A DNA stretch of 64,000 nt from Coprococcus sp. (lineage in GTDB: Bacteria; Bacillota; Clostridia; Lachnospirales; Lachnospiraceae), in contig JAGBHU010000016.1 in the NCBI GenBank assembly GCA_017935345.1, positions 1 to 64,000 of the forward strand, in the 5' to 3' direction. Below, piece by piece: positions 33,549-43,178 of this stretch. Each line of letters opens with the position of its first letter. Position 1 is the first letter of the stretch. The position numbers were made by a program, and so were the translations under genes. Under the pieces are notes generated by a model. That model was not told the origin of the DNA. It worked only from the letters and a program-made list of their open reading frames with translations, and did no database searches.

Positions 33549-34289
33549 ATGTCAGGACATTCAAAATTTGCGAATATTAAACATAAGAAAGAAAAGAATG
33601 ATGCGGCAAAAGGAAAGGTATTTACCATTATCGGTAAGGAAATTGTTGTAGCGGTTAAAGAGGGAGGTCCAAATCCTGAAAACAACAGTAAGCTGCGTGA
33701 TGTGATTGCGAAGGCAAAGGCAAATAACATGCCGAACGACACCATAAAGCGTGGTATAGACCGTGCTGCCGGTGATGCAAATTCAGTTAATTATGTTGTA
33801 AATACATATGAAGGTTATGGCCCAAACGGAACAGCCATTATAGTCGATACACTTACAGATAACAAGAACAGAACGGCAGCCAATGTCCGTAACTGTTTTA
33901 CAAAGGGTGGCGGTAATGTCGGAACGACAGGATGTGTATCATACATGTTTGACAAGAAGGGACAAATCATTATCGATAAAGAAGAATGTGAGATTGAAGC
34001 TGATGATTTAATGCTGATGGCACTGGATGCAGGTGCAGAGGATTTTTCAGAGGAAGAAGACAGCTTCGAGATATTGACTGCACCCGAGGATTTCTCAACG
34101 GTAAGAGAAGCGCTTGAGAAGGACGGTATCAAGATGGCACAGGCAGAGCTTACAATGATTCCGCAGAATTATGTAGATTTGACAGACCCTGATGCAGTGA
34201 AGAAATTTACCAGAATTATTGATATGCTGGAAGAAGATGATGATGTTCAGGCAGTTTATCACAATGCAAACCTTCCGGAAGAGGAATAA
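33549..34289 (+). CDS. yebC: YebC/PmpR family protein (TACO1-like)
   Basis: A 246-aa member of the YebC family, first described as transcription regulators and more recently tied to translation of difficult peptide stretches. It opens [21 protein letters not shown], as almost all members do. It continues with [29 protein letters not shown] and [22 protein letters not shown] precedes the ATG. It is a single gene with its own promoter and terminator. Confidence 0.96.
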   Translation: MSGHSKFANIKHKKEKNDAAKGKVFTIIGKEIVVAVKEGGPNPENNSKLRDVIAKAKANNMPNDTIKRGIDRAAGDANSVNYVVNTYEGYGPNGTAIIVDTLTDNKNRTAANVRNCFTKGGGNVGTTGCVSYMFDKKGQIIIDKEECEIEADDLMLMALDAGAEDFSEEEDSFEILTAPEDFSTVREALEKDGIKMAQAELTMIPQNYVDLTDPDAVKKFTRIIDMLEEDDDVQAVYHNANLPEEE

Positions 34290-34310
34290 TTATATTGAAA
34301 TGCCATAAAC

Positions 34311-34340
34311 AGGGACGTCTTAATCCGGCGTCCCTAATTT
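34311..34340 (+). terminator. Terminator after yebC
   Basis: A 7-bp GC-rich stem (34311-34317 with 34329-34335), then AATTTT. The T run is short. Confidence 0.55.
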
Positions 34341-34362
34341 TGCATATAAGATTGGAGATAAG

Positions 34363-36159
34363 ATGAAGGGTATACTCAGATATTTAAAAGCTTATAAAAA
34401 AGAATCAATCCTCGCACCTCTTTTCAAAATGCTTGAGGCGTGCTTTGAATTGTTCATACCTATCGTTATGGCCAATATCATAGATGTAGGTATTGCAAAC
34501 GATGATATGAATTATGTACTGAAAATGTGTCTTGTTATGGTAGCACTGGGCATTATTGGTCTTGTGTGTTCCCTTACGGCACAGTTTTTTTCCGCAAAGG
34601 CAGCTACAGGTTTTGGAACGGCTCTTAGAAATGATTTATTTAAGCATATATCAACGCTGTCATATACGGAAATAGACAATATCGGAACATCGACGCTGCT
34701 TACCAGAATGACAAGTGATACAAACCAAATCCAGACGGGTGTAAATCTTGTGCTGCGTTTGTTCCTCCGTTCACCATTCATCGTATTTGGTGCAATGATT
34801 ATGTCATTTACCATAGATGTAAAATCCGCTATGACATTTGTAGTAACCATACCACTATTGTCTGTCGTTGTTTTTGGTATTATGCTGATTAGTATTCCGT
34901 TGTTTAAAAAGGTTCAGGAGCGGCTGGACAGGGTAACACTGCTTACAAGGGAAAATCTGTCAGGTGCAAGGGTCATAAGAGCTTTTAACAGACAGGAGAA
35001 GGAGATAGAGGAGTTTGATAAGGCAACGGACGATTTGATGGGTGTGCAGTTGTTTGTCGGACGCATTTCAGCATTTCTGAATCCGATAACATATGTAATC
35101 ATTAATCTGGCTACAGCCCTTATTATATGGATAGCGGGAAAACAGACCGATATGGGGATTATAAAACAGGGACAGGTTGTTGCGCTTGTAAACTATATGT
35201 CCCAAATCCTTGTCGAGCTTGTTAAGCTTGCAAATCTTATTATCAATATAACAAAATCAATTGCATGTGCAAAGCGGATTAATCTGGTATTTGAACAGCA
35301 GCCTTCCATAGAGGACGGACAGGGTGTGAATTCGGATATGGTTTCATCGGATGCACCGAAGCTGCAGTTTAAGAATGTTTCTTTGAAATATGACAGGGCA
35401 AAAGAGCCGTCGCTTTCAAATATCAATTTAACTGTTCCAAAGGGTCAGACAATTGGTATTATCGGGGGTACAGGCTCAGGAAAGTCCTCATTTGTCAATA
35501 TGATTCCGAGATTTTACGATGCGACGGAGGGGGAGGTTCTGATAGACGGCATCAATGTGAAGAATTATCCGATTCAGGAGCTTCGTATGAAGGTAGGTGT
35601 TGTTCCGCAGAAATCAGTTCTGTTTCAGGGAACAATCGCGGAGAATATCAGATGGGGCAGGCAGGATGCCACAAAAGAGGAAATTGATGAAGCCTTAGCG
35701 GTAGCGCAGGCAAAGAATTTTGTGGATGAAAAGGAAGGCGGAATCGATTTTAAAATAACGCAGGGCGGAAAAAATCTGTCAGGAGGACAAAAACAGAGAC
35801 TGACGATAGCAAGAGCAGTTGTAAGAAAGCCTGAAATTCTGATTCTTGATGACAGTGCATCTGCACTGGACTTTGCTACAGATGCAGCATTAAGGAAGGC
35901 AATTCGGGGATATTCTGAGGATATGACCGTATTCATTGTATCTCAGAGAGCTTCAACCATCATGAACGCGGACCAGATTGTTGTTATGGATGATGGCGAA
36001 ATAGCAGGTATAGGAACACATGACGAGCTGCTTCAGAGCTGTGAAGTATATCAGGAGATATGTCAGTCACAGCTTTCTGCCAATGAGGCGGGCAGTAAAA
36101 ATACAGATGACGGCGCGCATAATATTGTGAACAAAGATGCTGTCACGGGTATGGCGTGA
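34363..36159 (+). CDS. ABC exporter half-transporter, degenerate-site subunit
   Basis: A 598-aa type I (six-helix) exporter half with a C-terminal ATPase. Helices lie at about 18-305. Walker A is GGTGSGKSS and the signature is LSGGQKQR. Walker B is LILDDSASALD, with Asp where the catalytic Glu normally sits. The switch His is replaced by Gln (VSQRAS). These changes mark the non-catalytic half of heterodimeric exporters of the BmrCD/TmrAB/LmrCD type. The partner starts 13 bp later. It has its own ribosome site (GGAGA) and follows the yebC terminator. The substrate is unknown, with drugs or peptides the usual guesses. Confidence 0.93.
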   Translation: MKGILRYLKAYKKESILAPLFKMLEACFELFIPIVMANIIDVGIANDDMNYVLKMCLVMVALGIIGLVCSLTAQFFSAKAATGFGTALRNDLFKHISTLSYTEIDNIGTSTLLTRMTSDTNQIQTGVNLVLRLFLRSPFIVFGAMIMSFTIDVKSAMTFVVTIPLLSVVVFGIMLISIPLFKKVQERLDRVTLLTRENLSGARVIRAFNRQEKEIEEFDKATDDLMGVQLFVGRISAFLNPITYVIINLATALIIWIAGKQTDMGIIKQGQVVALVNYMSQILVELVKLANLIINITKSIACAKRINLVFEQQPSIEDGQGVNSDMVSSDAPKLQFKNVSLKYDRAKEPSLSNINLTVPKGQTIGIIGGTGSGKSSFVNMIPRFYDATEGEVLIDGINVKNYPIQELRMKVGVVPQKSVLFQGTIAENIRWGRQDATKEEIDEALAVAQAKNFVDEKEGGIDFKITQGGKNLSGGQKQRLTIARAVVRKPEILILDDSASALDFATDAALRKAIRGYSEDMTVFIVSQRASTIMNADQIVVMDDGEIAGIGTHDELLQSCEVYQEICQSQLSANEAGSKNTDDGAHNIVNKDAVTGMA

Positions 36160-36172
36160 GGAGGTAGTATCA

Positions 36173-37924
36173 ATGCGTAATCAGAATCAATCAAAAAATA
36201 AAGCTACCATAGCCAGAATTTTAAAGTATATAAAGCAATATCGGTTTTTGGTATTGCTGTCTCTGATTTGTGCAGCCATATCAGTTGTTCTGACGCTGTA
36301 TGCACCGATACTGATTGGTCATGGAGTGGATAAAATTGTCGGACCGGGAGAAGTGGATTTTGACGGTCTTAAAGAAATCCTCATAAAGCTGTGTGTCGTA
36401 ATTGCCATAACGGCTGTAGCACAGTGGATTATGAATATTTTAAATAACAGAGTTACCTATAAGGTTGTGAATGATGTGAGAACAACGGCATATAAGAAGC
36501 TGGAGAGACTTCCGCTTTCTTATATAGATGCTCATACTCACGGAGATATCGTCAGCAGAATCATAGCGGATGTGGATCAGTTCTCTGACGGCCTTCTGAT
36601 GGGCTTTACCCAGCTTTTTACGGGTGTTATGACGATTATTGGCACACTATGCTTTATGATATCCATTAATAAGCTGATAGCACTTATCGTAGTTTGTATT
36701 ACACCGGTGTCGTTATTTGTTGCTTCATTTATAGCAAAGAAAACATATCATATGTTTCGGAAGCAGTCCGAGATCAAGGGTGAAATGACTTCTCTTGTGA
36801 ATGAAATGGTGGAAAATCAGAAGGTTGTTACGGCATTTTCCATGGAAGAAAGCGTAAATGAGCGTTTTCAGGAGATAAACGGAAGATTGAATAAGGCGGC
36901 GCTGAATGCTACATTCTTCTCCTCAACAACCAATCCATGTACAAGATTTGTAAACAGTCTTGTTTATACAGGTGTTGGCATCGTAGGTGCAATCATGGCT
37001 ATCAAAAGATTGATTACCGTAGGTCAGTTAACAAGCTTTCTTAGCTATGCAAACCAGTATACAAAGCCGTTTAACGAAATTTCAGGTGTCGTTACGGAGC
37101 TGCAAAATGCACTTGCGTCAGCAGCAAGGGTATTTGAGCTGATTGATGAAAAAACTGAAATATCCGAGGCTGAAAATCCTTGTGAGCTTAAAGACGTTAA
37201 GGGGAATGTTAAGCTTGCCAACGTAGATTTCTCATATAACAAAGACGTGGAGCTGATCAAGAATCTGAATCTTGATGTAAAGCCGGGACAGAGAGTCGCC
37301 ATAGTAGGACCTACGGGTTGTGGAAAGAGTACGGTGATTAACCTGCTTATGAGATTCTATGACGTGGATGCAGGAAGTATCAGTGTGGACGGTCATGATA
37401 TCAGAGCGGTAACGAGAAAGAGCCTGAGAAGAAATTATGGTATGGTGCTTCAGGAAACTTGGCTGAAGACAGGTACGATAAGAGATAATATAGCATACGG
37501 AAGACCGGATGCGACGGATGAAGAGATTATAGCCGCTGCAAAGCAGTCTCATGCACATAGCTTTATCAAAAGGCTTCCTGACGGATATAACACGGTTATT
37601 ACAGAGGACGGCGGGAATCTTTCACAGGGACAGAAACAGCTTCTTTGTATTACAAGAGTGATGCTGGATTTGCCGCCGATGCTGATATTGGACGAGGCTA
37701 CTTCATCGATAGATACAAGAACTGAGATTAGGATACAGAGGGCATTTGCCAAGATGATGAAAGGCAGAACCAGCTTTGTGGTAGCACACAGATTGTCAAC
37801 CATAAAGGAATCGGATGTTATCCTCGTAATGAAGGACGGACATATTATCGAACAGGGCAGTCATACAGAGCTTTTGGCAATGAACGGATTTTATACAAAT
37901 CTTTATAATTCCCAGTGGGCGTAA
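36173..37924 (+). CDS. ABC exporter half-transporter, catalytic subunit
   Basis: A 583-aa partner of the preceding gene. The start at 36173 follows GGAGG. Six helices are spread to about residue 310. The ATPase has Walker A GPTGCGKST, signature LSQGQKQ, Walker B LILDEATSSID with an intact Glu, and the switch His in VAHRLST. It supplies the catalytic Glu and His missing from subunit one, while subunit one supplies the canonical LSGGQ. Together they form one competent and one degenerate ATP site. Confidence 0.94.
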   Translation: MRNQNQSKNKATIARILKYIKQYRFLVLLSLICAAISVVLTLYAPILIGHGVDKIVGPGEVDFDGLKEILIKLCVVIAITAVAQWIMNILNNRVTYKVVNDVRTTAYKKLERLPLSYIDAHTHGDIVSRIIADVDQFSDGLLMGFTQLFTGVMTIIGTLCFMISINKLIALIVVCITPVSLFVASFIAKKTYHMFRKQSEIKGEMTSLVNEMVENQKVVTAFSMEESVNERFQEINGRLNKAALNATFFSSTTNPCTRFVNSLVYTGVGIVGAIMAIKRLITVGQLTSFLSYANQYTKPFNEISGVVTELQNALASAARVFELIDEKTEISEAENPCELKDVKGNVKLANVDFSYNKDVELIKNLNLDVKPGQRVAIVGPTGCGKSTVINLLMRFYDVDAGSISVDGHDIRAVTRKSLRRNYGMVLQETWLKTGTIRDNIAYGRPDATDEEIIAAAKQSHAHSFIKRLPDGYNTVITEDGGNLSQGQKQLLCITRVMLDLPPMLILDEATSSIDTRTEIRIQRAFAKMMKGRTSFVVAHRLSTIKESDVILVMKDGHIIEQGSHTELLAMNGFYTNLYNSQWA

Positions 37925-38005
37925 GGAATGTGCCGGACTATCCCTTCGAGGAAGAAGGCGGTGTGACGGTAATACGATATACAATAATATAAGGAGAATA
38001 TAGAC

Positions 38006-39238
38006 ATGAAGGTAAAGGAAACAGGATATACAAAAGAGGATTTACTGAATATGGCAGACACATATCTGGCAGAGTCTGCAAGACGATGGAATTTCATAGA
38101 GGAACAGGGTGACGGAATGTATGTCTATGATGAAGAAGGCAATCCATACCTTGACTTTTTCGCCGGTATAGCAGTAAGCAGTGCAGGAAATTGTAACCCA
38201 AGGGTTGCCGAAGCTATCGCAAAGCAGTGTAAGCAGGTTATTCATGCATCCAACTATGCCTATACACTGCCGATGCTTTTGCTTGCAAAGAAGGTATGTG
38301 ATACAATCGGAATGGAAAAAATTGTATTCCAGAATTCCGGTACGGAAGCCAATGAAGCAATGATAAAGATGGCAAGGAAATATGGTACGGATCATTTCGG
38401 ACCTGAAAGATATCATATTGTAACGGCAAAAAACAGTTTTCATGGAAGAACGTATGGTGCACTTTCTGCCACGGGCCAGCCTGATAATGCATGTCAGACA
38501 GGCTTTAAACCGATGCTTCCGGGATTTTCATATGCAGAGTATAATAACCTTGAAGATTTCAAGAGCAAATGTACGGAAAGTACCATAGCAATCATGGTTG
38601 AGCCTGTTCAGGGAGAGGGCGGTGTGTATCCGGCTGCAAAGGAGTTCCTGCAGGGGCTTCGTGATTATTGTGATGAAAAGAATATGCTGCTGCTCTATGA
38701 CGAGGTTCAGACAGGATGGGGCAGAACAGGTGATATTATGGCATATATGGAATATGGCGTGAAACCGGATATGGTTTCCATGGCAAAGGCGATAGGCGGT
38801 GGTATGCCGATAGGTGCTATGTGTACCTCGGCAAAGCTGGCAAAGACATTTGGTGCCGGTGCTCACGGTTCTACATATGCGGCAAATCCTGTATGCTGTG
38901 CGGCAGCACTTGCAGAGATAGAAGAGATACTTGACAGAAATCTTGCAGCCAATGCGAAAGAAGTAGGGGCGTATTTTATGGAACAGCTTACAAAGCTGCC
39001 GTATGTAAAGGAAATTCGCGGCAAGGGACTCTTGGTGGGCGTAGAATTTACAAAGCCGATAGCCTTTGAAGTAAAGCATCGGGCAGTAGAGAACAGGCTT
39101 CTGATTACCGCGGTAAGACCGGAGATTATCCGTATGGCACCGCCGCTGATAGCGACAAAGGAAGATTGTGACAAAGCAATCGAATTACTGATAAAATCTG
39201 TAAATGAGGCGGCTGCCAAAGCATCGAATCAGGCATAG
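38006..39238 (+). CDS. argD: Acetylornithine aminotransferase-like class III aminotransferase
   Basis: A 410-aa PLP-dependent enzyme of the acetylornithine/succinyldiaminopimelate aminotransferase group. It has [17 protein letters not shown], the PLP-phosphate motif [38 protein letters not shown] and the Schiff-base Lys in [13 protein letters not shown]. It ends with [18 protein letters not shown]. No other arginine genes are nearby, so the ArgD substrate assignment is by family only. A GABA or lysine-type aminotransferase role cannot be excluded. AAGGAG precedes the ATG. Confidence 0.85.
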   Translation: MKVKETGYTKEDLLNMADTYLAESARRWNFIEEQGDGMYVYDEEGNPYLDFFAGIAVSSAGNCNPRVAEAIAKQCKQVIHASNYAYTLPMLLLAKKVCDTIGMEKIVFQNSGTEANEAMIKMARKYGTDHFGPERYHIVTAKNSFHGRTYGALSATGQPDNACQTGFKPMLPGFSYAEYNNLEDFKSKCTESTIAIMVEPVQGEGGVYPAAKEFLQGLRDYCDEKNMLLLYDEVQTGWGRTGDIMAYMEYGVKPDMVSMAKAIGGGMPIGAMCTSAKLAKTFGAGAHGSTYAANPVCCAAALAEIEEILDRNLAANAKEVGAYFMEQLTKLPYVKEIRGKGLLVGVEFTKPIAFEVKHRAVENRLLITAVRPEIIRMAPPLIATKEDCDKAIELLIKSVNEAAAKASNQA

Positions 39239-39285
39239 TGTCTGAAGTGCTGCTTGGAAGAAAAATAGAAATAGGAGAAGTGAAA

Positions 39286-39780
39286 ATGGGAAGAAGCAAG
39301 GATGAAATGCAGGATATATCACTGCTTGGCAATAAAAATGTAACCTACAGTATGGATTATGCGCCGGAGATGCTTGAGACATTTATAAACAAGCATCCTG
39401 ACAATGACTATTTTGTAAAATTTAACTGCCCTGAATTTACAAGCCTGTGTCCGATAACGGGACAGCCGGATTTTGCAACCATATATATATCATATGTTCC
39501 TGATGTGAAGATGGTGGAAAGTAAATCCTTAAAGCTTTATTTATTCAGTTTCAGAAATCATGGCGATTTCCATGAGGACTGTGTAAATATCATTATGAAG
39601 GATTTGATTCAGTTGATGGAGCCTAAGTATATAGAAGTATGGGGAAAATTTACACCGAGAGGTGGAATCTCAATAGACCCATACTGCAATTACGGAAGAC
39701 CGGGTACAAAGTGGGAAGAGGTTGCATGGAACAGACTGGCCAATCATGACCTTTATCCTGAGAAGATAGATAACAGGTAG
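39286..39780 (+). CDS. queF: NADPH-dependent 7-cyano-7-deazaguanine reductase QueF
   Basis: 164 aa, the length of the short unimodular QueF type. The enzyme reduces preQ0 to preQ1 in queuosine synthesis. The start at 39286 follows AGGAG, and the open frame to 39238 adds no family sequence. The catalytic Cys is in [15 protein letters not shown]. The NADPH/substrate signature [16 protein letters not shown] and HEDCVNII follow. The usual queC, queD and queE genes are not in this window. folC follows after 7 bp. Confidence 0.97.
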   Translation: MGRSKDEMQDISLLGNKNVTYSMDYAPEMLETFINKHPDNDYFVKFNCPEFTSLCPITGQPDFATIYISYVPDVKMVESKSLKLYLFSFRNHGDFHEDCVNIIMKDLIQLMEPKYIEVWGKFTPRGGISIDPYCNYGRPGTKWEEVAWNRLANHDLYPEKIDNR

Positions 39781-39787
39781 AGGAACT

Positions 39788-41074
39788 ATGATGACAGCGT
39801 ATGAGAAGACGGTAGAATATATATTGAATATTCCGATGTTTGCGAAGAAAATGGGGCATGAGAATCTGTCGGCATTGCTTGACAGGCTGGGACATCCTGA
39901 GGAAATGCCGCATATTATACATGTGGCGGGAACAAATGGTAAGGGCTCCACATGTAAGGCGCTTTCTTCCATACTGCAAAGGGCAGGCTATAGAGTAGGT
40001 CTGTTTACTTCTCCTCACCTTGTATCCATAAATGAGCGGATACAGATAAACGGAGTTCAGATATCGAATGAAGATTTTGTGGATTGTTTTGAAAAAGTAA
40101 AGAAAGCATTTGAGCTGCATCCCTCATTTTTTGAAGTGTTATTTGCCATGGCTGCCGTATATTTTAATGAGAAACAGGTCGATTATGTGATATATGAAAC
40201 CGGTATGGGGGGGAGATTGGATGCTACCAATGTGGTGAAGCCGGAGCTTACAATCATTACCTCTGTTTCCTATGACCATATGGAATATCTGGGAAATACA
40301 ATAGAAGAAATAGCGGCGGAAAAGGCAGGAATTATCAAGAAGGGTGTGCCGGTTCTTTATTTTAAACGGGATGAGGTATCGGCAGGAATAATAGAAGATG
40401 CGGCAAAATCGTTGGCTTCTAAAGTGGTATCAGTCGAAAAATCAGAATATATAATAAATCTTTTAGAGGATAAAAGCATTGATTTTTCACTGCATAATCG
40501 TTATTATAGTTATGACCATTTGAAAATAAGACGGACATCCCTATATCAGGTAGAAAATGCGTGTCTGGCAGCCGTAGCATATGGAATGCTTTTGGGCGAT
40601 AAAGCGTGCGAAGCTGCTTTGCGATACGGATTACAGGATTTTTACTGGGAGGGGAGAATGGACGAGGTGCTTCCGGGCGTATATGTAGATGGTGCGCATA
40701 ATGAAGAAGCCATTTGTTCATATGTCCTGACGCTTAAGAAGCTTCATGGCAATGCAGGGAAAATCCTTGTATTTGCTGCGGTAAAGGACAAGGATTATAA
40801 GACAATGATAAAGAGGCTGACATCAGAAATAGTCTTTGATAAAATAATTGTTACAAATGTTTCTGGCAGCAGAAAAGCATCTCTTGACAGAATTGCCGGA
40901 CTGTTTGAGAAAATGACAGGAGTGGCTGTGGAGCGGTATGAAAGGATACCGGAAGCAATGAACAGAGCGATGCTGTTGAAGTCAGAATCAGAGAATAGAA
41001 ATATCTATTGTGTTGGTTCCCTGTATCTTGTAGGGGAAATTAAAAAATGGATAGAACATGGGAGGCCGTTATGA
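39788..41074 (+). CDS. folC: Bifunctional folylpolyglutamate synthase/dihydrofolate synthase
   Basis: A 428-aa Mur-ligase-related enzyme that adds glutamate to folates. It has HVAGTNGKGSTCKALSSIL (P-loop, about residues 40-58), LFTSPHLVSINERIQING, ETGMGGRLDATNVV and VDGAHNEEA. The carboxylated Lys position, in EIAAEKAGIIKKGVPV, is retained. The stop codon overlaps the next ATG (ATGA at 41071-41074), a sign of translational coupling to the 48-aa ORF. Confidence 0.96.
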   Translation: MMTAYEKTVEYILNIPMFAKKMGHENLSALLDRLGHPEEMPHIIHVAGTNGKGSTCKALSSILQRAGYRVGLFTSPHLVSINERIQINGVQISNEDFVDCFEKVKKAFELHPSFFEVLFAMAAVYFNEKQVDYVIYETGMGGRLDATNVVKPELTIITSVSYDHMEYLGNTIEEIAAEKAGIIKKGVPVLYFKRDEVSAGIIEDAAKSLASKVVSVEKSEYIINLLEDKSIDFSLHNRYYSYDHLKIRRTSLYQVENACLAAVAYGMLLGDKACEAALRYGLQDFYWEGRMDEVLPGVYVDGAHNEEAICSYVLTLKKLHGNAGKILVFAAVKDKDYKTMIKRLTSEIVFDKIIVTNVSGSRKASLDRIAGLFEKMTGVAVERYERIPEAMNRAMLLKSESENRNIYCVGSLYLVGEIKKWIEHGRPL

Positions 41075-41217
41075 TAAATTTTGATGAAGAGGTAAAAAAA
41101 TTTAAACCGACTCTTGAACTGGACCAGGCGGAAGAAGCTATATATAGCAATGACCTGAAGGATATCATGGATATTATGCAGGAGATGATGCGTGTAGCCA
41201 AGGAGACAGAGAGATAA
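41071..41217 (+). CDS. 48-aa coupled small protein, unknown function
   Basis: A short ORF (ATG 41071, TAA 41215-41217) between folC and the TPR gene. It overlaps the folC stop by four bases, has GGAGG at 41061-41065, and ends 1 bp before the next ATG. The product is acidic, soluble and helical (it opens MINFDEEVKKFKPTLELDQA and later has the Met-rich stretch DIMDIMQEMMRVA). I do not know the family. The tight coupling on both sides and the strong ribosome site argue for a real gene. Confidence 0.7.
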   Translation: MINFDEEVKKFKPTLELDQAEEAIYSNDLKDIMDIMQEMMRVAKETER

Positions 41218-41218
41218 T

Positions 41219-42709
41219 ATGGCAGATGTTTTAAATTGTAAGCACTGTGGCGGAACCATTCAGGTGACGGGTTATTGTGCGAATTGTGGGCTGAAAAGTG
41301 AATATGTAAATAAAGCCTTGAATTCATCCAAGTATTACTACAATATCGGTCTTGACAAGGCAAGAGTGCGGGATATGTCCGGTGCAAAGGAAGCTTTAAA
41401 GACGGCATTAAAATACGATAAGATGAATATTGATGCACGAAATTTGCTGGGGCTTGTATATTACGAGACAGGCGAGGTTGTTATGGCACTGAGCCACTGG
41501 GTAGTCAGTGTCAACCATTTCAGCGGAAGAAATGTAGCCAAGCGCTATATTAAGGATGTAAGGTCTAATCCTCATAAGCTTGAAGCGACAAATAATGTTG
41601 CAAGAAAATATAATCAGGCACTTGCATATGCAAGACAGGGAAGTAAGGATTTGGCATTTATACAGCTTCGTAAGGTATTGTCTGACAATAATAAATTTGT
41701 AAACGGATATCTGCTGCTGGCACTTCTGTTTATTGATGAGGAACGATTTGATAAAGCCAGAAAAGCATTAAAACGGGTTATTAAGATAGACAGAACAAAT
41801 CCGCTTGCTGTCAGGTATTTATCCGAGATGGGGCATACCGACGAAGAAATTATGCGTTTCAGGGATTTCCCTGAAGAATCGTATGATGCAGATTTATTGT
41901 TTGTAGATGAAGAACGAAAGGCATATTCAGGAACGGGAAATGTTGATTTTGACGGAGAACCAATACCTGTAGGAAGATATAAAGATATTAATTTCTACAA
42001 ATATTCGCTTGCTTATATTATCGCAGGACTGATTCTTGGAATTGCCGTAACCTGGTTTTTGATTGTTCCTCATCGGGACAAGACTGCGGATGACGAATCA
42101 AGAAATCTTAAGATTGCTTTTAGCCAGGAGATCGCCGATAAAAATGTGAAGATGGCTTCTTTGGAGAATGAAATAGAGTCGTTAAATACAGAGCTTGACG
42201 ATGCCAATAAACAGGTTACTAATCTGAATAAAAAGATAAAGGCATATGAAACCTCGGCAGCTCAGATACTTTCCGATGAAGACAGAGTGCGAATGCAGTC
42301 CGGTATTAAGAAATACGAGGATATGTCATATGATGAAGCCATATCGGATTTTGACAAGGTGCTTGAGCATAATCCTGATAGTGATATAGCGCTTTATTAT
42401 AAAGGCATGAGCTATATCAAGAAGTCTGACACCATAAATGCAAAACAGGCATTTAACAAGCTGGTAAGCAAATGCCCGGATTCGTTATATTATACGATTG
42501 CGGCATCTTATGCGGATGCGGATGTAGTTGATGCAGCGGATGCAAATACGCAGAATGATAACCGTACCGGAAATGATGGTACCGTACCGGAGGGAAATCA
42601 GACCGGAAACGACGGAACCATACCGGAAGGAAATCAGACCGGAAATGACGGAACCGTACCGGAGGGAAATCAGACCGGAAATGACGGAACCGTGCCGGAG
42701 GATAATTAA
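41219..42709 (+). CDS. Zinc-ribbon/TPR transmembrane protein with repetitive tail
   Basis: 496 aa. The N-terminal zinc ribbon is CKHCGGTIQVTGYCANCG (residues 6-23). TPR-like helices follow (about 35-215, with KTALKYDKMNIDARNLLGL and KALKRVIKIDRTNPLAVRYL). One membrane helix lies at about 262-284. Outside are a coiled coil (about 300-350) and more TPR-like repeats (LEHNPDSDIALYYKGMSY). The tail is a 12-residue tandem repeat. No catalytic motif is visible, and it looks like a scaffold spanning the membrane. It is last in the argD-queF-folC run and is followed by a terminator. Confidence 0.85.
   Translation: MADVLNCKHCGGTIQVTGYCANCGLKSEYVNKALNSSKYYYNIGLDKARVRDMSGAKEALKTALKYDKMNIDARNLLGLVYYETGEVVMALSHWVVSVNHFSGRNVAKRYIKDVRSNPHKLEATNNVARKYNQALAYARQGSKDLAFIQLRKVLSDNNKFVNGYLLLALLFIDEERFDKARKALKRVIKIDRTNPLAVRYLSEMGHTDEEIMRFRDFPEESYDADLLFVDEERKAYSGTGNVDFDGEPIPVGRYKDINFYKYSLAYIIAGLILGIAVTWFLIVPHRDKTADDESRNLKIAFSQEIADKNVKMASLENEIESLNTELDDANKQVTNLNKKIKAYETSAAQILSDEDRVRMQSGIKKYEDMSYDEAISDFDKVLEHNPDSDIALYYKGMSYIKKSDTINAKQAFNKLVSKCPDSLYYTIAASYADADVVDAADANTQNDNRTGNDGTVPEGNQTGNDGTIPEGNQTGNDGTVPEGNQTGNDGTVPEDN
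42566..42706 (+). repeat. 36-bp tandem repeat in the TPR protein tail
   Basis: Three full units and one 33-bp unit encode TGNDGTVPEGNQ (one copy with Ile for Val) and end at the stop codon. The unit is a multiple of three. Confidence 0.9.
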
Positions 42710-42730
42710 TCCTGTAACAGGGAGGATTAA

Positions 42731-42814
42731 ATGAATATGTTTATTACGAAAGACAAACATTTTGGTATGTTTGTCTTTTTTTATTCTATGGGAAACGATG
42801 TTTCCGTTTCATAA
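42731..42814 (+). other. 27-codon ORF overlapping the terminator before spoIIAA
   Basis: GGGAGG at 42720-42725 and ATG at 42731 open a 27-codon frame (product beginning MNMFITKDKHFGMFVFFYSM) that ends at 42814, 26 bp before spoIIAA. The terminator hairpin lies inside it. A small stem CCTG-TAA-CAGG (42711-42721) with outer AATCC/GGATT partly covers the ribosome site. It could be a leader peptide with attenuation, or chance. Confidence 0.3.
42749..42779 (+). terminator. Terminator after the TPR gene
   Basis: An 11-bp stem (42749-42759 with 42768-42778), 8-nt loop and seven or more T. Confidence 0.85.
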
Positions 42815-42840
42815 AAAAAGCTGCTTTAAAGGGGGAAACT

Positions 42841-43149
42841 ATGAATATTTATGAAAAAATGGGGGATACTGTAATAATAAGTCTGCCTGAAGAGGTAGAT
42901 GATTACAGAGCATCAATGATTATAGAAGGTACAAATGAAGTATTTGCTGATGACAGAATAAAAAATGTTGTATTTGATTTTGGCAATACAAAGTTTATGG
43001 ATAGTTCAGGAATAGGCCTTATAACAAGACGGTTCAGGGATGTACACGACAGAGGCGGGGAGGTTTCCCTTATGAATGTTAACCAGAGAATGGATCGAAT
43101 ATTATTGATGTCCGGAATATATCGAATTGCAACAAAGCTGGGAAGATAG
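42841..43149 (+). CDS. spoIIAA: Anti-sigma F factor antagonist SpoIIAA
   Basis: A 102-aa STAS-domain protein. The phosphorylated serine is in MDSSGIGLITRR (about residues 56-67). Unphosphorylated SpoIIAA binds SpoIIAB and frees sigma F in the forespore. The ribosome site is AAAGGGGG. It is the first of three genes in the standard order spoIIAA-spoIIAB-sigF. No clear sigma-H promoter could be found in front. The preceding terminator and a GGAAAC-GAT-GTTTCC palindrome (42791-42805) lie there instead. Confidence 0.93.
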   Translation: MNIYEKMGDTVIISLPEEVDDYRASMIIEGTNEVFADDRIKNVVFDFGNTKFMDSSGIGLITRRFRDVHDRGGEVSLMNVNQRMDRILLMSGIYRIATKLGR

Positions 43150-43178
43150 AAAATATACAAATAAAAAAGGAGTAAATC

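Noticed and set aside
42710-42840. Sigma-H promoter for spoIIA
   Set aside because: AGGATTA occurs at 42723 but no GAAT-type -10 box follows at 12-14 nt, and the site would be upstream of the terminator.
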